Under the pieces are notes generated by a model. It was given only the letters and a program-made list of their open reading frames with translations, searched no databases and was not told where the DNA came from. From JACCXE01 sp963718605 (lineage in GTDB: Bacteria > Actinomycetota > Acidimicrobiia > Acidimicrobiales > JACCXE01): a DNA stretch of 64,000 nucleotides. Location: positions 3,968,001 to 4,032,000 of the forward strand of contig OY970363.1 of the NCBI GenBank assembly GCA_963718605.1. The letters are read 5' to 3'. Within the stretch, counting starts at the first letter, position 1. Every line of letters begins with the position of its first letter. This document shows positions 63,367 to 64,000 of the stretch, in pieces. Both the position numbers and the translations under genes were made by a program.

Positions 63367-64000
63367 CTATCTGAGGTGGACGACGTCGCCGGCGAGGACG
63401 CGGTGGGGGCCGGCGTCGGTGATCACGACGAGGGCGCCGTCGGCTTCGACCTCGGCGGCCAGTCCGGTGAACGACTCGTCGGCCAGCTCCACGCGGACCT
63501 CGCGGCCGACGGTGGCAACCCGCGACGCGTACTCACGCGCGATCGCGTCCCAGCCGGCGTCGAGCCGAGCTGAGAGGTTCTCGAGCAACGCGTCCAGCAC
63601 GTCCTCCGTGTGGACGGGCCGCCCGGCCACATGATTGGCCGCGATCGCGATGTCGGCGATCTCGGACGGAAGTTCGGCAGGCCAGGTGCAGTTGATTCCG
63701 ATGCCGACCACCACCGCCAAGGATCCGTTCGGCGCTGGCCCGTCGACTTCGGTGAGCACTCCGGCCACCTTTTTGTCGTCGAGCAGCAGGTCGTTCGGCC
63801 ATTTGAGCGATGGCGACACTTCGGCGATCAGCGCCAGCGCATCAGCACCAGCCATCGCGACGGCCGCCGTGGCCAGGTGCAACCGGTCCGCCGGCAACGA
63901 AATCGGCCGCAGCAACACGCTCATGAGCAACGATCCGCCCGCGGGCGCGATCCACTTTCGGCCCAGCCGGCCCCGCCCGGCGGTCTGCTCGCCCGCCACA
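63367..64000 (-). CDS. birA: Biotin-[acetyl-CoA-carboxylase] ligase BirA (5' end outside window)
   Basis: 211 residues of the C-terminal and central parts are visible. The gene starts beyond the right edge. It attaches biotin to carboxylase carrier domains. Motifs are EQTAGRGRLGRKWIAP (biotinyl-AMP loop), SPSLKWPNDLLLDDKKVAGVL and VVGIGINC, followed by the small C-terminal SH3-like domain. A GTG at the very edge (63997-63999) is in frame but is not the real start, because biotin ligases have about 30 or more residues before this motif. Any N-terminal DNA-binding domain cannot be judged. Confidence 0.95.
   Translation of the reverse strand, partial: VAGEQTAGRGRLGRKWIAPAGGSLLMSVLLRPISLPADRLHLATAAVAMAGADALALIAEVSPSLKWPNDLLLDDKKVAGVLTEVDGPAPNGSLAVVVGIGINCTWPAELPSEIADIAIAANHVAGRPVHTEDVLDALLENLSARLDAGWDAIAREYASRVATVGREVRVELADESFTGLAAEVEADGALVVITDAGPHRVLAGDVVHLR

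Overview
The window is high-GC, gene-dense DNA from an actinobacterium, most likely Acidimicrobiia-like (class is inferred; no rRNA gene is present to confirm it). The evidence is DUF3499, CofD and CofE for coenzyme F420, an F420-dependent LLM-class oxidoreductase, an actinobacterial-type SpoIID/LytB protein and an LCP ligase. Almost no gap exceeds 270 bp, and neighbouring genes commonly share ATGA, GTGA or TTGA stop/start overlaps. Many first genes of transcription units have a TANNNT -10 hexamer exactly 6 nt before the start codon, which is the signature of leaderless mRNA.

Layout. 1-4.7 kb (-): secA (lacking only its C-terminal tail), an orphan NarL-type response regulator, a short hpf and comF. 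4.7-10.2 kb (+): an APH-like kinase, an F420-dependent oxidoreductase, a YczE-like membrane protein, a two-cupredoxin lipoprotein and ahcY. 10.2-17.7 kb (-): a hexose-phosphate isomerase and a phosphomannomutase, both with single-base frameshifts, a Trm112-like protein between them, a GtrA-glycosyltransferase fusion, a large membrane protein, a CPBP protease and DUF3499. 17.8-21.6 kb: ftsH, overlapping antisense with a thioredoxin-like gene, and an MFS transporter. 21.6-45.9 kb: a surface-glycan region with DUF5719 and a giant membrane glycosyltransferase, a small regulated helical protein, Rmd, further glycosyltransferases, a four-gene nucleotide-sugar operon ending in a lipoprotein, a methyltransferase-GT2-GT4 fusion, a Wzm/Wzt exporter, a tandem GT4 protein (frameshifted near its end) and SpoIID. 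45.9-47.5 kb (+): cofD and cofE. 47.5-58.6 kb (-): one long sugar-nucleotide and cell-wall operon (LCP, rmlA, DoxX, rmlB, rmlD, ugd, uxs, wbbL, two small membrane proteins, manC-like, galE-like). 58.6-64 kb: two GT2 genes, an acyl-CoA dehydrogenase, pabB and pabC, and birA, which runs off the end.

How it works together. Genes here supply GDP-mannose or related precursors (manB, manC-like, isomerase), dTDP-rhamnose (rmlA, rmlB, rmlD; rmlC not in the window), UDP-glucuronate and UDP-xylose (ugd, uxs), and at least one further uronate. Many glycosyltransferases, an ABC exporter and an LCP ligase would assemble these into an exported, wall-attached glycan. The gene order secA-hpf-comF ... ahcY ... 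isomerase-manB-DUF3499 ... cofD-cofE ... manC-wbbL-rmlD-LCP ... acyl-CoA dehydrogenase ... birA matches, from memory, the secA1-to-birA segment of Mycobacterium tuberculosis. The glycan region is inserted into that backbone.

The least explained items are a 52-bp hairpin repeat present twice in mirror orientation at convergent gene ends, a 49-bp palindrome inside the linker of a two-domain glycosyltransferase, three frameshifts in otherwise well-conserved genes, and a small protein behind the only textbook promoter-operator-leader arrangement in the window.
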